The notes below the pieces were generated by a model. That model was given only the letters and a program-made list of their open reading frames with translations. It was not told the DNA's origin and did no database searches. A DNA stretch of 64,000 bases from CAMPKL01 sp963805925 (GTDB lineage: Bacteria > Acidobacteriota > Terriglobia > Bryobacterales > UBA6623): the NCBI GenBank assembly GCA_963805925.1, contig CAWDWB010000007.1:248001-312000 (forward strand), written 5' to 3'. Positions 27,501 to 36,088 of the stretch are shown one piece after another (within the stretch, counting starts at the first letter, position 1; every line of letters begins with the position of its first letter). Both the position numbers and the translations under genes were made by a program.

Positions 27501-28259
27501 ACCGTGGATCCGCCGGCGCCGACCTGCGTGCTCGCCCTGCCGACGATCTCCGTTAACCCCACGAACGAGACGATCGAGTACCCGAATCCGGCGAGCTACA
27601 CGGTCAGCCTCACCAACAACGACAGCGCGGTCTGCCAAGCGAGTACCTTCTCGCTCTCGTCGGGCGCACTGCTCAGCGGTCAGCCGACTGGCGAAGTATC
27701 GGCCGCGCTCGGCAACTCCGGCCTAACCGTCGCGCCAGGCGCCACGGGGACGACAATCATCGTCGCAACGCCGCTGGTCCTGCCCGCTCAGTCGAAGGCT
27801 TACACCGTGGCCGCCGCGGCGAGCCGGGTAGCCCAAGTAGGAGTAGCGCAAGGGACTGTCGGTCTCACGGTCACGCCGCCGCCGACTGATCCTCCGCCCC
27901 CTCCGCCGCCGTCATCGACGGTCGACGTCGTCATCTCCGTTATCGGCAGCCGCGGCACGGTCGATCTCGACCCGTTGGGCGTTAGCTGCCCTGGCGGTTG
28001 CACGACCACTATCGACGCCAACCAATGGCAGCCGCTCACCCTGACGGCAGTCCCCAGCGGCAACTCCTGCGTCCAGGCCATCACCGGATGTGACGCATCC
28101 GGCGGCAATACTTGCACGCTGTCGGCAGCGCAGAACTACGACATCACCGTCGAGTTCGGACGCTGCACCAGCAGCAGCAAATCGGGCGGCAAAGGCCGCG
28201 TCAAACGCGTCGCGACGACAACCGATGCGACGATCACCGGTCGAGGCCGGAAACGCTAG
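24531..28259 (+). CDS. very large exported M11 (gametolysin-like) metalloprotease with C-terminal repeats
   Basis: The 1242-residue protein begins with a signal peptide (VQRLSVCLAAALLLVSALGA) and a ~170-residue propeptide-like region. The catalytic zinc site is HEGGHTLGLYH at residues 341-351 (HExxHxxGxxH), with a later MGFW motif (about 383) that may form the Met-turn; this pattern fits peptidase family M11. The C-terminal half has five Ser/Thr-rich, Cys-containing beta-sandwich repeats of about 116-121 residues (bases 26100-27886), a Pro-rich linker, and a terminal domain. The start at 24531 is preceded by GGAGAGG. It is probably secreted for protein degradation; the substrate is unknown. 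Repeats three and four are nearly identical in DNA. Confidence 0.82.
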   Translation: MRFLVQRLSVCLAAALLLVSALGAQQSDRSKTVERLNNEILRVYSRSVRGGGDTSALRQQAQELLQQREEAMAALVDESPDAALNAALPADVANEVARAFPESAARVERHGSLIGVLEIEVEDDENLVHHKTIHRLRVGRDRYRMRFSGDAPAAQAGSLMRVDGMLVGESIVTESASLTTEADAAASCSTTGAQRMAVIKVKFPGTNPTLANSTLDGWMFGSSGETVSNYWDEASYGAAWATGDVYPSGSDAWYTLDREYSCTESDALRNAALAAANGDVNFQNYQRAVIVFPKPSTGCSFAGRASIGCWVGSPDGNTISYALQVLDSMGTAQKTVQLTTHEGGHTLGLYHASTVDFGSDAVGPTNSSGTRDEYGDRYSSMGFWNDGHYAAPQKKQLGWLNPTSVSSSGTFTVKPYSNTSGVRALDIKRGSTGSQRIWLEYRRQLGDFNASPPAYPGNGALLHLGNGNSNSLLLDFTPASSGNFLDATLESGQTWNDPYSDLSIQIGSATDSGLQVTVSYGATPTCSTNPPTIVVSPNSKSTDYPAPASYTVTVTNNDSSACSSASYTMTTKALYNGSITSEVSTAVNKSVLTIAPGATGTTTLTATPSTQPPDARNYMVSAKASRTSPNQSAEDEAGLTVVPPLQCITAAPTFSLSPNSLTAEFPAGTTFTASLKNNDNSACSTTSFSMTAFAQLNGQNAGNISASVASSLSVAPGATKTTPVTVTPTSAPSTESAYSITARASRTNPSQTVQDVSTFTVTLAPVCEPSLPTVNLSPTSRSTEYPNPASYTLTIVNNDSSVCSASSFSIDASATGAANASPSNGSLSIAPGATKTTTVTATPTSLPSSTTNHTVTASVSRSNPSQLVQDSSQLTVSPPAPTCQVALPTVNLSPSSKSTVYPNAASYTLTVVNNDSSVCSASSFSIGAGVSGAASAGVSNAVLSIAPGATQTTIVTATPTSLPSSTTNHTVTASVSRSNPSQLVQDSSQLTVDPPAPTCVLALPTISVNPTNETIEYPNPASYTVSLTNNDSAVCQASTFSLSSGALLSGQPTGEVSAALGNSGLTVAPGATGTTIIVATPLVLPAQSKAYTVAAAASRVAQVGVAQGTVGLTVTPPPTDPPPPPPPSSTVDVVISVIGSRGTVDLDPLGVSCPGGCTTTIDANQWQPLTLTAVPSGNSCVQAITGCDASGGNTCTLSAAQNYDITVEFGRCTSSSKSGGKGRVKRVATTTDATITGRGRKR
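26100..27886 (+). repeat. five tandem beta-domain repeats within the metalloprotease gene
   Basis: Repeat units start at 26100, 26460, 26823, 27171 and 27519. Each begins with a Cys-containing segment (PxC) followed by a SP(N/T)S pattern, a run such as ASYTLTVVNNDSSVCSASSF, and ends in ASVSRSNPSQ. Units three and four are exactly 348 bp each and share long identical stretches, for example from 27045 and 27393 onward. The others are about 348-370 bp and more diverged. Confidence 0.85.
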
Positions 28260-28291
28260 ACAAATCGCACACACTACTCCGTAGCAGAAAG

Positions 28292-28325
28292 ACTGCCGAT
28301 CCTCAGGGGTCGGCAGTTTTTCTTT
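28292..28325 (+). terminator. terminator after the metalloprotease gene
   Basis: The stem ACTGCCGATCC / GGGTCGGCAGT with a short loop is followed by a T-run (TTTTTCTTTT), 33 bases after the stop codon. Confidence 0.85.
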
Positions 28326-28372
28326 TGGGCGGATAGCGCCGCGTCTGGCGACGGATTTCCTACGATGGAGTT

Positions 28373-29185
28373 GTGGGGCCGTTTGCGATTCACTTTGCTA
28401 CGAAACTTTCGTTCGCGGCCTGCTTGTTGGCCGCGGCTTTCGGAATCATCGAGTTCTGCTGGCCAAACCGGCCGTCGCAACGCAGATTCAGAAAGGGCTG
28501 GGCGACCGACGCCTGGTATTTGCTGTTCACGCCGCTGATCACCCAAAACCTAGGACGCGTGATCCTTGCCGTTACGCTCGTTGCGCTCTTCTGGCTGGCC
28601 GGGATTCCTCTAAACTCGGATATCTTGCTTCACGGATGGGGGCCAGTGAGCCATCTGCCGCATCTGGATCAAGCGATCCTGGTCCTGGTGATCGGCGACT
28701 TCATCGGCTATTGGACGCACCGGCTGCTGCACGGAGGCCTATGGCCCATCCATGCGATACACCACAGTTCCGAAGAGATGGATTGGATGAGCACGGTGCG
28801 CCTGCACCCTCTCAACGACTTTCTCGGCAGACTCCTGCGCGGCGTCCCTTTCGTGCTGACCGGCTTCTCCCCTTTGCTTCTCGCCTCCTTTCTGCCGCTG
28901 CTGGCCGTACATGCTTTTCTGCTGCACGCCAATGTGGACTGGTCGTTCGGACCGTTTCGCTACGTGATCGCCAGCCCTGTTTTTCACCGCTGGCATCACA
29001 GTGCGCATGCGGAACCAAGAGGCAAGAACTTCGCCGGACTGTTCCCGCTCTGGGACATCCTGTTCGGCACCTTCTACATGCCGCCCTCCAGACGACCGCA
29101 GCAGGTCGGCATCCCCGAGGCCGGCGTTCCCGAGGCCTTCTGGGGACAAGTCCTCTACCCCCTTCGCTCCAAGTCCCGTCAGTAG
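28373..29185 (+). CDS. sterol desaturase / fatty acid hydroxylase superfamily membrane protein
   Basis: The 270-residue protein is a polytopic membrane protein with the eight-histidine pattern of the superfamily: HRLLH (about 123), HAIHHSSEEMDW (about 134-145) and FHRWHHSAHAE (about 205-215). These clusters bind a di-iron centre used to hydroxylate or desaturate lipids. The substrate is unknown. The start is GTG at 28373; an ATG at 28365 is not in frame. It is transcribed alone between a terminator and a 279-base gap. Confidence 0.87.
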   Translation: MGPFAIHFATKLSFAACLLAAAFGIIEFCWPNRPSQRRFRKGWATDAWYLLFTPLITQNLGRVILAVTLVALFWLAGIPLNSDILLHGWGPVSHLPHLDQAILVLVIGDFIGYWTHRLLHGGLWPIHAIHHSSEEMDWMSTVRLHPLNDFLGRLLRGVPFVLTGFSPLLLASFLPLLAVHAFLLHANVDWSFGPFRYVIASPVFHRWHHSAHAEPRGKNFAGLFPLWDILFGTFYMPPSRRPQQVGIPEAGVPEAFWGQVLYPLRSKSRQ

Positions 29186-29464
29186 CTGCATCTGACGTTG
29201 GCGTCCCCTATCTTTGACCCCAAATTGGAGCCTTCCCGACTTCTCGAAGCATCCAAATCGGGTTAGTTCGTCGAAATTCCAATACAGGAATGTATGGTCC
29301 GCGTGCAGGAACCAACCATTTGCAATAGAGTTTTCTAAGTCGTCAGTGCCGCCGACTATTTCGGTGACCCGGTTCCCCCACATCCAAAAGTCGGGGTAAA
29401 CTCTGCAAGTCCTTGGTTTGGCCGCACCTCCGCGCCGCCGGGACCGAAAGCCACTTGATTCACC
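29186..29464. other. intergenic, AT-richer than flanks, possible remnant
   Basis: No gene is supported on either strand. The minus strand is open across 29210-29440 and reads like a protein fragment (for example NGWFLHADHTFLYWNFDE and PDFWMWGNRVTEIVGG), but it has no start or stop of its own. The leading part of the downstream gene's expression signals should be here, but no clear promoter is visible. Confidence 0.35.
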
Positions 29465-31996
29465 ATGAGAAATCTTTCCAAGATCGCCGGCATCCTCGTC
29501 ATCGCACTCGTGTTCGCGTTGGTCAGCGACAAGGCGTTGTCGCACCCCGATGACGACAGCCTCGTGGAAGAAGCCCTGCACACGCTTGAGGAGCGAGGAG
29601 AAATCACCGAGGCAATGCACCTCCTCTTCGATCACCTCTACGCGAACGGCAATTCCAATCAGCTCGCGCACTATTTGGAGAGCTTGGCGAGCCGTGGGGA
29701 AATCACCGCTGACACACACGTCTACCTACAAACGGTGCTGCGCGCCGGCGTAACCCAGGAAGGCTTCGGGCCCACATCCGTCGCGTCGGCATCCTATACC
29801 GGCAACGGCAACGTCGTGCTGCACGGAAGGCTCAACCCGCGGTATCCGTTCACCTACTACGACGACAACTCTTCCACCGGACAGCTCTACCAAGGCATCT
29901 GGGGATACGCTTCCGCAGGCAGAGAGTACGCCTTGCTAACGCATAGCCAGGGACTGTCCATCATCGAAATCACTGATCCCATCAACCCGGTGGAGATCCA
30001 ATTCATCGCGAGCGCGGGCGGCCGCGTCCATCGCGACGTCGACACCTACTTCGATCCCGTGTCGGGCAAGACCTACGCCTACCTGGGAGGGCAAGAGAGC
30101 GCGAATCTCTATTCCATCGACCTTTCCTATCTGCCGGAAACAATCCCGGCAGAAGGAATCGTGGACCTGGGCCGCACGAATTGGGCCCACACGCTGCAGG
30201 TTACAGACGGGCTTCTATTCACCAACAGCGCGGGAAGCAGCCGCGGCTGCCAGATCTTCGACGTCCAGGCGAATCCTGCTAAGCCGCCGCTGCTCGTTCC
30301 AGACTGGAGCGGCTCTGACCGTGATTGTCACGACAGCTTCAGCCGCAACAACATTCTCTACTCGGCCGACGGCTACAGCACCCGTTGGAGAATGGCCGAC
30401 ATCACCGGGATCCGCGGAGGGACTACTCCCACGGCGCTGGGCGAGACGGCGGTGAAATCCGGCATGTACGCTCACAGCAGCGTGCTGTCGGAGGACTCGC
30501 GATACCTCTACGCCTTTGAGGAGTTCAACATCGAGGACATCAACGTCTTTGACGTCTCGGATCCCGCCAACCCCGTGAACACCAAAACCTTCCAGTGGTC
30601 CGGAGACGCCTCCGGGAACTCCATCGTCCACAACGGACGAGTGAGCGGCGATCTGCTGCACGTGGCCTACTACGAAGCCGGGTACAGGGTCTTCGACATT
30701 TCCGATCCGGTCAACCCGATTGAAGTCGGCATGTACGAGACCTGGCGGGACCCAGACGGCGACGGGACCTTCGACAAGTTGATCACTGGCAAGTACAACG
30801 GCGCTTGGAACGTCTACACCGACCTGCCGTCCGGCTATGTGTTGGTATCCGATATGCGGTCGGGGCTGTTCGTCTTCCAAGTCACCGCTCCCGAACCGCC
30901 GCCTCCGCCGCCAGCCGAGTCCTACAACCTGGCAGCGGAGGACGTCACGACCGCCAGGGGTGCGGTGCGCGGGACGTACGCCGACACCCACGAACAAGAC
31001 AACTCGTATCAAGTGCTGACGGAAGAACTGCAAGGTCGAAACGCGCGTAAAGCCCGCAGCTTGGCGGATCACACTTGGATGTTCGACGTAACTCCCGGTA
31101 CGGGCTACCAATTCATCGTGGACGCCTACCATTCGCCGAACGCCGAAGGCGACGATTTCGTGTTTTCGTATTCGCGCGACAACGTGACGTTTTCGCCGAT
31201 GGTCACGGTGACGAAAACGTCCGACAACGATCTGGAACAGACTTTCGAATTCCAAGAAGACATCGCCGGCGCACTCTATGTTCGCGTTCAGGACGCCGAC
31301 AACTCCCAAGGCAACGACGCCCTCGACGCCGTGTACATCGATTCGATGTTCATCTTGTCCGTCAACGGCGAGGACGACGTGTTTCCGCCCGCAGCGCCAA
31401 CCGGACTGACAGCCGCCGGCGGCGCCGGCAGCGTGAGCCTCAACTGGGCGGATAATGGCGAGTCCGATCTCGGCGGATATAACGTTTACCGGTCGCAAAC
31501 GAGTGGAGGCCCTTATGCGAAACTCACCGCTTCGCCGATCGCGGAGAGTGCCTATCAAGACAGTGCAGTAGTCAACGGGACTGCCTATTACTACGTCGCC
31601 AAGGCTGTCGACCTCAGCGCCAACGAGAGTGGCCCCAGCACGGAAGAGTCCGCGATTCCAAACCCGGCCGGAGAAGCATCGACGATGCATGTGGCGGCGA
31701 TCGTGATCTCGACTGTCAACGCCGGTCAGGGGAACAAACGTGGCCAGGCAATCGCGTTGATCGTCGACAACCTCGGCGACCCGGTCGCTTCAGCGACAGT
31801 CACCGGCGACTTCTCCGGCTCGTTCAACGAGTCTCAGACGGAAGTAACCGGTTCGGACGGATCGGCGACGCTCACGACCGCCCAGCAGGTCAAAGGCGGC
31901 GTTTCATTCCAGGTCTGCGTCGAGTCAGTAGCCCACGCTTCGCTCACCTACGTGAGCGCTGACAATGCAGGTGACGTGGCTATCTGCGGGCCGTGA
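29465..31996 (+). CDS. exported choice-of-anchor B / LVIVD-repeat protein with fibronectin III domain
   Basis: The 843-residue protein has a signal peptide (ILVIALVFALVSDKALSHPD) and a ~60-residue helical segment. A beta-propeller-like region of LVIVD type follows (GLSIIEITDPINPVEIQFIA, NVFDVSDPANPVNTKTF, YRVFDISDPVNPIEVGMYE), up to about residue 480. Then come a Pro-rich linker, a beta domain (AAEDVTTARGAVRGTYADTHEQ), a fibronectin type III domain (PAAPTGLTAAGGAGSVSLNW) and a terminal beta domain. Proteins with this order are named choice-of-anchor B family. It probably acts outside the cell; its ligand is unknown. Confidence 0.82.
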   Translation: MRNLSKIAGILVIALVFALVSDKALSHPDDDSLVEEALHTLEERGEITEAMHLLFDHLYANGNSNQLAHYLESLASRGEITADTHVYLQTVLRAGVTQEGFGPTSVASASYTGNGNVVLHGRLNPRYPFTYYDDNSSTGQLYQGIWGYASAGREYALLTHSQGLSIIEITDPINPVEIQFIASAGGRVHRDVDTYFDPVSGKTYAYLGGQESANLYSIDLSYLPETIPAEGIVDLGRTNWAHTLQVTDGLLFTNSAGSSRGCQIFDVQANPAKPPLLVPDWSGSDRDCHDSFSRNNILYSADGYSTRWRMADITGIRGGTTPTALGETAVKSGMYAHSSVLSEDSRYLYAFEEFNIEDINVFDVSDPANPVNTKTFQWSGDASGNSIVHNGRVSGDLLHVAYYEAGYRVFDISDPVNPIEVGMYETWRDPDGDGTFDKLITGKYNGAWNVYTDLPSGYVLVSDMRSGLFVFQVTAPEPPPPPPAESYNLAAEDVTTARGAVRGTYADTHEQDNSYQVLTEELQGRNARKARSLADHTWMFDVTPGTGYQFIVDAYHSPNAEGDDFVFSYSRDNVTFSPMVTVTKTSDNDLEQTFEFQEDIAGALYVRVQDADNSQGNDALDAVYIDSMFILSVNGEDDVFPPAAPTGLTAAGGAGSVSLNWADNGESDLGGYNVYRSQTSGGPYAKLTASPIAESAYQDSAVVNGTAYYYVAKAVDLSANESGPSTEESAIPNPAGEASTMHVAAIVISTVNAGQGNKRGQAIALIVDNLGDPVASATVTGDFSGSFNESQTEVTGSDGSATLTTAQQVKGGVSFQVCVESVAHASLTYVSADNAGDVAICGP

Positions 31997-32112
31997 TCGA
32001 ATCCCTCGGGCTTGAGCTACCTTCTACTGGCGGCCGACAGCTAATGGGATGGTCCGCCGCCTTCACGCCCTGGCGACAGGGGCGAGGAAGATGGAGGCAA
32101 GGAGACGGTCCC

Positions 32113-33032
32113 ATGAAGATACACACGATCGGATTCGAATTAGGCAAGACGAGTTTTTATCTAGCGGGTCTCGACGAGCGCGGCGAGGTCGTGGTTCGCA
32201 AACGCTTCACGCGTCAGCAGTTGCTGCGATTTACGGGGAACCGCAGCGTTCAGCGGATCGGCATGGAAGCCTGCGGAGGTTCGCATTTCCTAGGCCGGGC
32301 GCTCTAGCAACAGGGGCACGAGGTGCGGCTGATTCCGGCGCAGTACGTGAAGCCGTACGTGAAGACGAACAAGAACGACTAGATCGATGCGGAGGCGATC
32401 GCCGAGGCCGTAGGCCGGCCCACGATGCGCTTCGTGCCGATCAAGAGCGAGGATCAGCTGGATCTGCAGTCGTTGCATCGCGTGCGGGAGAGGTGGGTCA
32501 TGCGGCGTACCGCCGTGATCAATCCGGCGCGGTGCGTTTCCTGCTGGCGCAGTTGAGCATGGAACTCGAGCAAACGTCCCAACGCATCCAAGAAGCGGAC
32601 GCCGCCATTCAGAGAGCGGTTCGGGAGAACGAGGCCTGCCGACGGCTGGTCGAGATCCCCGGCATCGGACCGATGACCGCGACCGCCGTCATTGCGGCGA
32701 TCGGCAACGGAACGGCCTTTCGCAAGGGCCGCGAGTTCGCGGCCTGGATGGGAGTCGTTCCCCGGCAACTGTCTACCGGCGGCAAGCCGACGCTGTTGGG
32801 CATCAGCAAACGCGGCAACGCCTACTTGCGAAGATTGTTCGTCCAAGGCGCCCGCGCCGTGCTCGCGCAGAAGGCCAGCCAGTCCGCGGCCTCAGGGCCT
32901 GGCTGGATCCGCTCACGGCGCGTACTCATCGCCACGTGGCCTGTGTGGCGCTGGCGAACAAGTTGGCCAGAACGGCCTGGGCGGTGTTGCGCAGCGGCGA
33001 AGCCTATCGCTCTCCCCAGCTAACCGCCTGAC
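32113..33032 (+). pseudogene. decayed IS110-family transposase (IS110/IS116/IS902 type)
   Basis: The product starts MKIHTIGFELGKTSFYLAGL, and the IS110-family DEDD-type transposase pattern continues through HEVRLIPAQYVKPYVKTNKN and the DAEAIAEA motif. There are two in-frame TAG stops (32305-32307 and at about 32382), a deletion of roughly 40-80 residues after VINPARC, a frameshift into the C-terminal transposase domain (IPGIGPMTATAVIAAIG, FAAWMGVVPRQ, GNAYLRRLFVQGARA), and another shift near 32900. The third frame then recovers the normal ending (ANKLARTAW, then SGEAYRSPQLTA). It is inactive. IS110 elements lack terminal repeats, so the element's ends cannot be set from this sequence. Confidence 0.88.
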
Positions 33033-33763
33033 CCGGAAGATTTTTTCTCGTCCGGTTTGCGAACGAACCAGGAGATGGCACAACGGTCGAACCCGGCGCT
33101 CTCGAAACCCGATACAGGAAGAAGTCTCTCAAGACTGCGTAACTAAATGGGACCCGAGCGCAGCGCATTCCATCTTGGCCAGGAGTCTTCTGGCTCCACT
33201 CGAAGGCCGTATACATTTGCGCAGACCAACATGCCTCTTCTTTTCGCTTGCAATCAGGCGGCGGACCATACATCCTGTATCGGAAATTCGCGGCAGTGAC
33301 CCAATTCAGGGGTACTGGGGGCCTGTAGGGACGTTCCTGGGCTAAATACGAGGGGCAAGTTTCTCCTTCTTGTCGCTTCTTTCCCAGAGGGGATTGCGGC
33401 GTCCGCGGTGGATTTGGGGTGTGAGGTTGTGATCAAGGAGGGCGGAGCACAAGCCCTCGGACCAATGCTCGCCGTCTGCTCGTCCCGCCCGACGGAAGGA
33501 GACGGCTTTCTCGCGTTGGCGGCTTGGTTGGTGAAGGGCGGGTGTTTGGGGTGTCGTTTGTAATGGCGCCCTGGTGGGTGTTGGGGTTTGTGAGGAGTTG
33601 TTATGGTGTGTTGTGCGGGGCTGGGAGCCTGTCAGTAACGTAGGGCTAACGTTGTGTCGCCCCGTTGGGGCTTCGCGCCTGGCGGCGCTTCCGCAGGCTC
33701 ACGCCAGCGGCTCTGTTTCGGGGATGTCTGGATTTCTCGGGGAGAGGGAGACCGATTCCTTTG
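33033..33763. other. 0.7 kb non-coding, possibly residual right end of the IS110 element
   Basis: No gene is supported. The first ~270 bases (33033-33300) may be the non-coding flank of the IS110 element. The stretch 33540-33640 is strongly G- and T-rich on the plus strand, with many GGG/GGGG runs. Two palindromic units occur at 33659-33707. Confidence 0.45.
33659..33707. repeat. palindromic repeat pair, REP-like
   Basis: GCCCCGTTGGGGC (33659-33671) is a 5-bp stem with a GTT loop. It is followed by CTGGCG ... CGCCAG (33679-33684 and 33702-33707). The pair resembles dispersed repetitive palindromic elements. No second copy was found in the window by eye. Confidence 0.4.
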
Positions 33764-34906
33764 TCAGCGCGCGACGGGCACGGTCAACAGCGGACTCCCT
33801 TCGGGCGTTCCGGCCGCTTGCAGCGAGAACAGATAGGTGAGAAGGCTAAAGGTGGCTTTGGACTGCAAGTCTGAATCTCCGATGGAGTACCAGTGGTCGC
33901 GGTAGCGGACTCGCGTGAAAGCGTCGGCGGGCATGCTCGCCGATGAACGGATGTGGAGCAGGTTGCCGGTCACGGTATTCCAATCCAGGTCCTGTGCGCC
34001 GGCGCTCGCCGTCACCGTCACCAGCCCTCGGCTGATATGGTCTTGGGGCGCTGCAACTCCATTGGAAAGGAAGAAAAGAACGCCCAGCAAGGAGCGTCCC
34101 GCTACTGTAATTTGCCCGCTGCGGGGCAGGCCTGTCGGCGTCAGGTTGAACGACTCTTCCTCTGCGCTCAAGTGCAGTATCTCGCGTACGCGCTGTAAGA
34201 CACGCAACTGAGGATGGTTCGGCGTCGGGCGGTCGATCGTTACCGACGCGCTGCTTGCGGCTCCCTCGGCAAATACCTGGAAGTCCAGAGCGGCATCGAC
34301 TTGTAGTTCTCGCAACAGCCGGGCCAGTTCCCTAAACCGAGAGTTGTCGGGCAGCGTCGTGGGCGTGGGACCGCTGGCCGCAGGCGCATTGGTAATTCCG
34401 TTGATGCTCTCGACGCAACACAGCAGGAGCCTCTCGATGCTCCACCCCGATCTAGACAGCAGAATCAAGTTCAGCGGAGAGATTGGAGTGAGCAGTCGCT
34501 GCGTGAACTCGGCGCCCTGAAGCGGTTCGTAAGTGATCGTCGGTTGCTCGCTGTAGCTGCCGCCGAGGTCCAGCCCAAACTCGTTGCCTTCCACTCCGTC
34601 GACATTGATGCGGGACGAGGCTCCGGCTCTGGCGCTCAGGGTGTACTGTGCGATGACGGTGCCGACGTCGAGAAAGACGGGCGTGTCGCGGTATTTGAGA
34701 CGGACCAGGTTTAGCAGAAGCTGGTCATTCTGCGAGTGTGCGATGTTGTCGTTGTAGTTGAATCGCGCCGCTGGGATCGTGCTCGGACCTAGGCGAGTTG
34801 CACAGCCCCCGGCCAGCATCGTTACGAGCAGCGTTAGACAGACTATGATTGCCGCTCCGTCGCGATGCGGCTGAGTTTCCTTATGAAGAAAGGCCTGACA
34901 TTCCAC
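33764..34906 (-). CDS. conserved hypothetical lipoprotein
   Basis: The 380-residue protein has a charged N-terminus, a hydrophobic stretch (AAIIVCLTLLVTMLAGG) and a lipobox AGGC at about residue 32-35, so it is an exported lipoprotein. The conserved part begins DNIAHSQNDQLLLNLVRLKY then RDTPVFLDVGTVI, a pattern I remember from unassigned lipoproteins of Acidobacteriota and Proteobacteria. The remainder alternates helices and strands, with no enzymatic motif recognised. The start is GTG. It follows a ~110-base gap after the SGNH hydrolase gene on the same strand. Confidence 0.65.
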   Translation of the reverse strand: MECQAFLHKETQPHRDGAAIIVCLTLLVTMLAGGCATRLGPSTIPAARFNYNDNIAHSQNDQLLLNLVRLKYRDTPVFLDVGTVIAQYTLSARAGASSRINVDGVEGNEFGLDLGGSYSEQPTITYEPLQGAEFTQRLLTPISPLNLILLSRSGWSIERLLLCCVESINGITNAPAASGPTPTTLPDNSRFRELARLLRELQVDAALDFQVFAEGAASSASVTIDRPTPNHPQLRVLQRVREILHLSAEEESFNLTPTGLPRSGQITVAGRSLLGVLFFLSNGVAAPQDHISRGLVTVTASAGAQDLDWNTVTGNLLHIRSSASMPADAFTRVRYRDHWYSIGDSDLQSKATFSLLTYLFSLQAAGTPEGSPLLTVPVAR

Positions 34907-35015
34907 GTCCCCTAGTATCGACCGTCCGGCTTACAGGCGCCCAGTCCCGACTGGGCGATCCGGGAGAGGAGGTTCGCGTCTGCCGCCGATTGCTCAGTAA
35001 TCTGACTGGGGTCAA

Positions 35016-35735
35016 CTATTCGTGGCGCGCTTCGTGGGGCATCAGGGCGGAGCGGATCGTCGAGCCCCAGATCAGAGTTCCGAGTTCGTTGTGATGGAGG
35101 TTGTCTTCGACGAAGACGTCGGTCATGACGTTGCCACTTGCGTCCAGAAACGGCGTCGTGACGTCGACGTAGTAAACCAAGGGATCCTTGTCGGCGATTT
35201 CCCGATAGCCGGCGTTGACGTCTTGCACCTGCCGCCAAACGTTCCAGCGGCGAACGCTCGGCTTGACCGAGAGGACGTAAATGCGGGTTTCGGGCAACGC
35301 CTCGTGGATTCTGGCGATGATCCGCGATAACTGGTCCAGGATCAAGGCCTTGGGTATGGCTCTCGAAATGTCTGTGTCGTTGTCGCCTTCGTAGATCAGG
35401 ACCGCTCGGGGTTCGTACTTGAGGACGATCCGATCGAAGTAATAGAGGACATCGTTCATCACGCTGCCGCCGAATCCCCGGGGGACGACCGTCAGCGGCG
35501 CAAGGTCCCTGACGGACCGATCGTTCCAGCGCGTGATGCTGGAACTACCGGTCAGTACGATGGCGCCGCGCGGAGGCGGGTTGACTTTGTCTTGCGCCTC
35601 GAAGCGCGCGATCTCCGCTTCGAATCTCGCCGGATCGGGCAGGTCTTGCGCGAACAAATTGCTTGACGCGGCGAAGCCGAGCACAAGCAAGACGAACGCG
35701 CATCCCCGGTTGGCGGAGCTGAGCGACATGGTCAT
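35016..35735 (-). CDS. exported SGNH/GDSL-type hydrolase
   Basis: The 239-residue protein has a signal peptide (CAFVLLVLGFAASSNLFAQD). It shows the SGNH blocks: I, VLTGSSSITRWND (Ser nucleophile); II, PRGFGGSVMND (Gly); III, LIYEGDNDTDI (Asn); V, VFVEDNLHHNELG (Asp and His). The family hydrolyses acyl or acetyl esters, often on sugars or cell-wall components. The zinc-ribbon gene lies nine bases upstream on the same strand, so they may share a transcript. The ATG at 35735 and one at 35729 are both possible starts. Confidence 0.85.
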   Translation of the reverse strand: MTMSLSSANRGCAFVLLVLGFAASSNLFAQDLPDPARFEAEIARFEAQDKVNPPPRGAIVLTGSSSITRWNDRSVRDLAPLTVVPRGFGGSVMNDVLYYFDRIVLKYEPRAVLIYEGDNDTDISRAIPKALILDQLSRIIARIHEALPETRIYVLSVKPSVRRWNVWRQVQDVNAGYREIADKDPLVYYVDVTTPFLDASGNVMTDVFVEDNLHHNELGTLIWGSTIRSALMPHEARHE

Positions 35736-35744
35736 CTCACAGCT

Positions 35745-35936
35745 TTATACCGAGCAACTCATGTCCTGGCCGCAGCACATGGGCGACTTGATCTTGCCGT
35801 GGCCGTTGGGGCACTTCGAGACCTGTACTTCCTTGCCGTCGTCCAGTTTCAGGGTGTCGTTCACGAGGGGCGCGCCGCACTTGCCGCATGTGGCATTGAC
35901 GCTCATTCCGCACTTGCTGCATTCGTAGGTTGCCAA
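35745..35936 (-). CDS. 63-residue zinc-ribbon protein
   Basis: The product MATYECSKCGMSVNATCGKC has a CxxC, a second CxxC at residues 17-20 (TCGKCGAPL), and later a PNGHGKIKSPMCCGQDMSCS tail with four more cysteines and a histidine. This is enough for one or two zinc sites, like small desulfoferrodoxin/rubredoxin-related zinc ribbons. The start is TTG, eight bases after an AGGAG site, so start confidence is good. No function can be given. Confidence 0.75.
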   Translation of the reverse strand: MATYECSKCGMSVNATCGKCGAPLVNDTLKLDDGKEVQVSKCPNGHGKIKSPMCCGQDMSCSV

Positions 35937-36088
35937 TTTGTTTTCTCCTGTTGCACGCTTGAAGATCGCTCAAGTTGAGCGGAACGTCGTGCTTCGGGGA
36001 TTGTAGCGGAAAGTCCAAGTTGTGGGTTGGGGGACAGTCCACGTAGGGACGGTCCAGGGCGGGCGGCTTGATGATCGCGATCGTTCGC

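Noticed and set aside
30215..31690. 491-codon open frame on the minus strand opposite the choice-of-anchor protein gene
   Set aside because: It has no domain motifs, and the plus-strand gene has clear family features.
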